Source: Lumbricus terrestris (Eukaryota; Annelida; Clitellata; Crassiclitellata; Lumbricidae). From it: a stretch of 64,000 nt of DNA. This document shows, in pieces, positions 63,669-64,000 of the stretch (positions are counted from its first letter, which is position 1; each line of letters starts with the position of its first letter). Location: the NCBI GenBank assembly GCA_949752735.1, contig OX457038.1, positions 24,116,655 to 24,180,654 on the forward strand, written 5' to 3'. Both the position numbers and the translations under genes were made by a program. The notes beneath the pieces are model-generated. The model worked only from the letters and a program-made list of their open reading frames with translations, was not told the origin of the DNA and did not search any database.

Positions 63669-64000
63669 TTATAGGTTCTCTGCCCAGTGGCAGGTCCAAA
63701 CGTCCAATGTTTCCACCTTTCACGCTGCTGTGCCATGTCCTTAAGTTCTCTTTATTGTATCCCTCCTCCATCATCCCGTCCAGCAGTTTTTGTCTAGGGC
63801 TTCCTCTTCACCTTTTATCCTCCAATCTTCCTTCAATTATTTCTTTTTGCAGTGAATTACCTCGCAGCAAATGTCGCACCCAATTCTTTTGTCTCATCTC
63901 TACTGTGTCCAGTAGATCTTCTCTTCTACCATCGTTAGTACCTCTTCGTTTGTCACGTGCTTCGTCGAACAAATTTTCTCCATCCTTCTCCGTATACCCA
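63669..64000 (-). pseudogene. LINE ORF C-terminal fragment, runs off the window
   Basis: The minus frame includes 'EMRQKNWVRHLLRGNSLQKE', 'IIEGRLEDKR', an in-frame stop, then 'RGSPRQKLLDGMMEEGYNKE'. It is the same family of LINE tail as 11654-11836. The stop in the [12 protein letters not shown] motif marks it as decayed. Confidence 0.72.

Overview
This is a window of animal nuclear DNA, probably from a marine invertebrate. The evidence is interrupted genes with phase-1 modular exons, metazoan-type cell-surface proteins, dense DNA transposons (hAT, Tc1/mariner), LINE and SINE fragments, and very long microsatellites. The species cannot be fixed from sequence alone. The palindrome TAGGCCTA and its core AGGCCT recur dozens of times, which looks like a genome-specific signature.

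Three protein genes can be supported, all on the minus strand. (1) 2439-5369 is a single-exon 976-residue leucine-rich-repeat receptor: signal peptide, about 20 LRRs, a C-terminal cysteine cap, an FN3-like domain, poly-Q, one membrane helix and a short tail with no TIR domain. (2) Between 29915 and 12894, seven exons join in consistent phase into a receptor that I do not recognise as a named gene: SUEL/galactose-lectin, CUB and Sushi-like domains, an unknown module, an acidic linker, a membrane helix and a low-complexity tail. Its 5' exon(s) were not found. (3) Between 61343 and 50312, six exons encode a complete acid-sphingomyelinase-like phosphodiesterase (SMPDL3 family) with every metal-site motif and a C-terminal hydrophobic tail typical of GPI anchoring. 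All three are secretory-pathway or cell-surface proteins. Nothing in the sequence links them functionally beyond that.

The rest is introns and intergenic DNA filled with repeats. Many elements have readable ends and target-site duplications (TSDs). Five short CAGTGGCG- or CATGGGCGG-ended elements, three CAGGGCT-ended elements, a 1.83 kb CAGGGGTCTC element with another element nested in it, and a 1034-bp CAGCGTTTCC element carry 8-bp TSDs. Four mariner-type elements of 1.17-1.34 kb carry TA duplications. Retroelement 3' ends carry characteristic reverse-transcriptase C-terminal motifs, and tRNA-derived SINEs show B boxes.

The most striking structure is 20428-24113. It is a single hAT insertion bounded by one perfect 8-bp TSD, and inside it one 805-bp part occurs four times and a 237-bp part twice. 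The lengths add up exactly to an expanded form of the intact 1034-bp copy at 61946-62979. Other notable points are a mariner that makes up almost all of one intron, a mariner starting a few bases inside a 5' splice site, a LINE poly(A) tail 23 bases from another splice donor, microsatellites that have become coding sequence in all three genes, a SINE sharing its 3' end with a LINE, and two strong hairpins.
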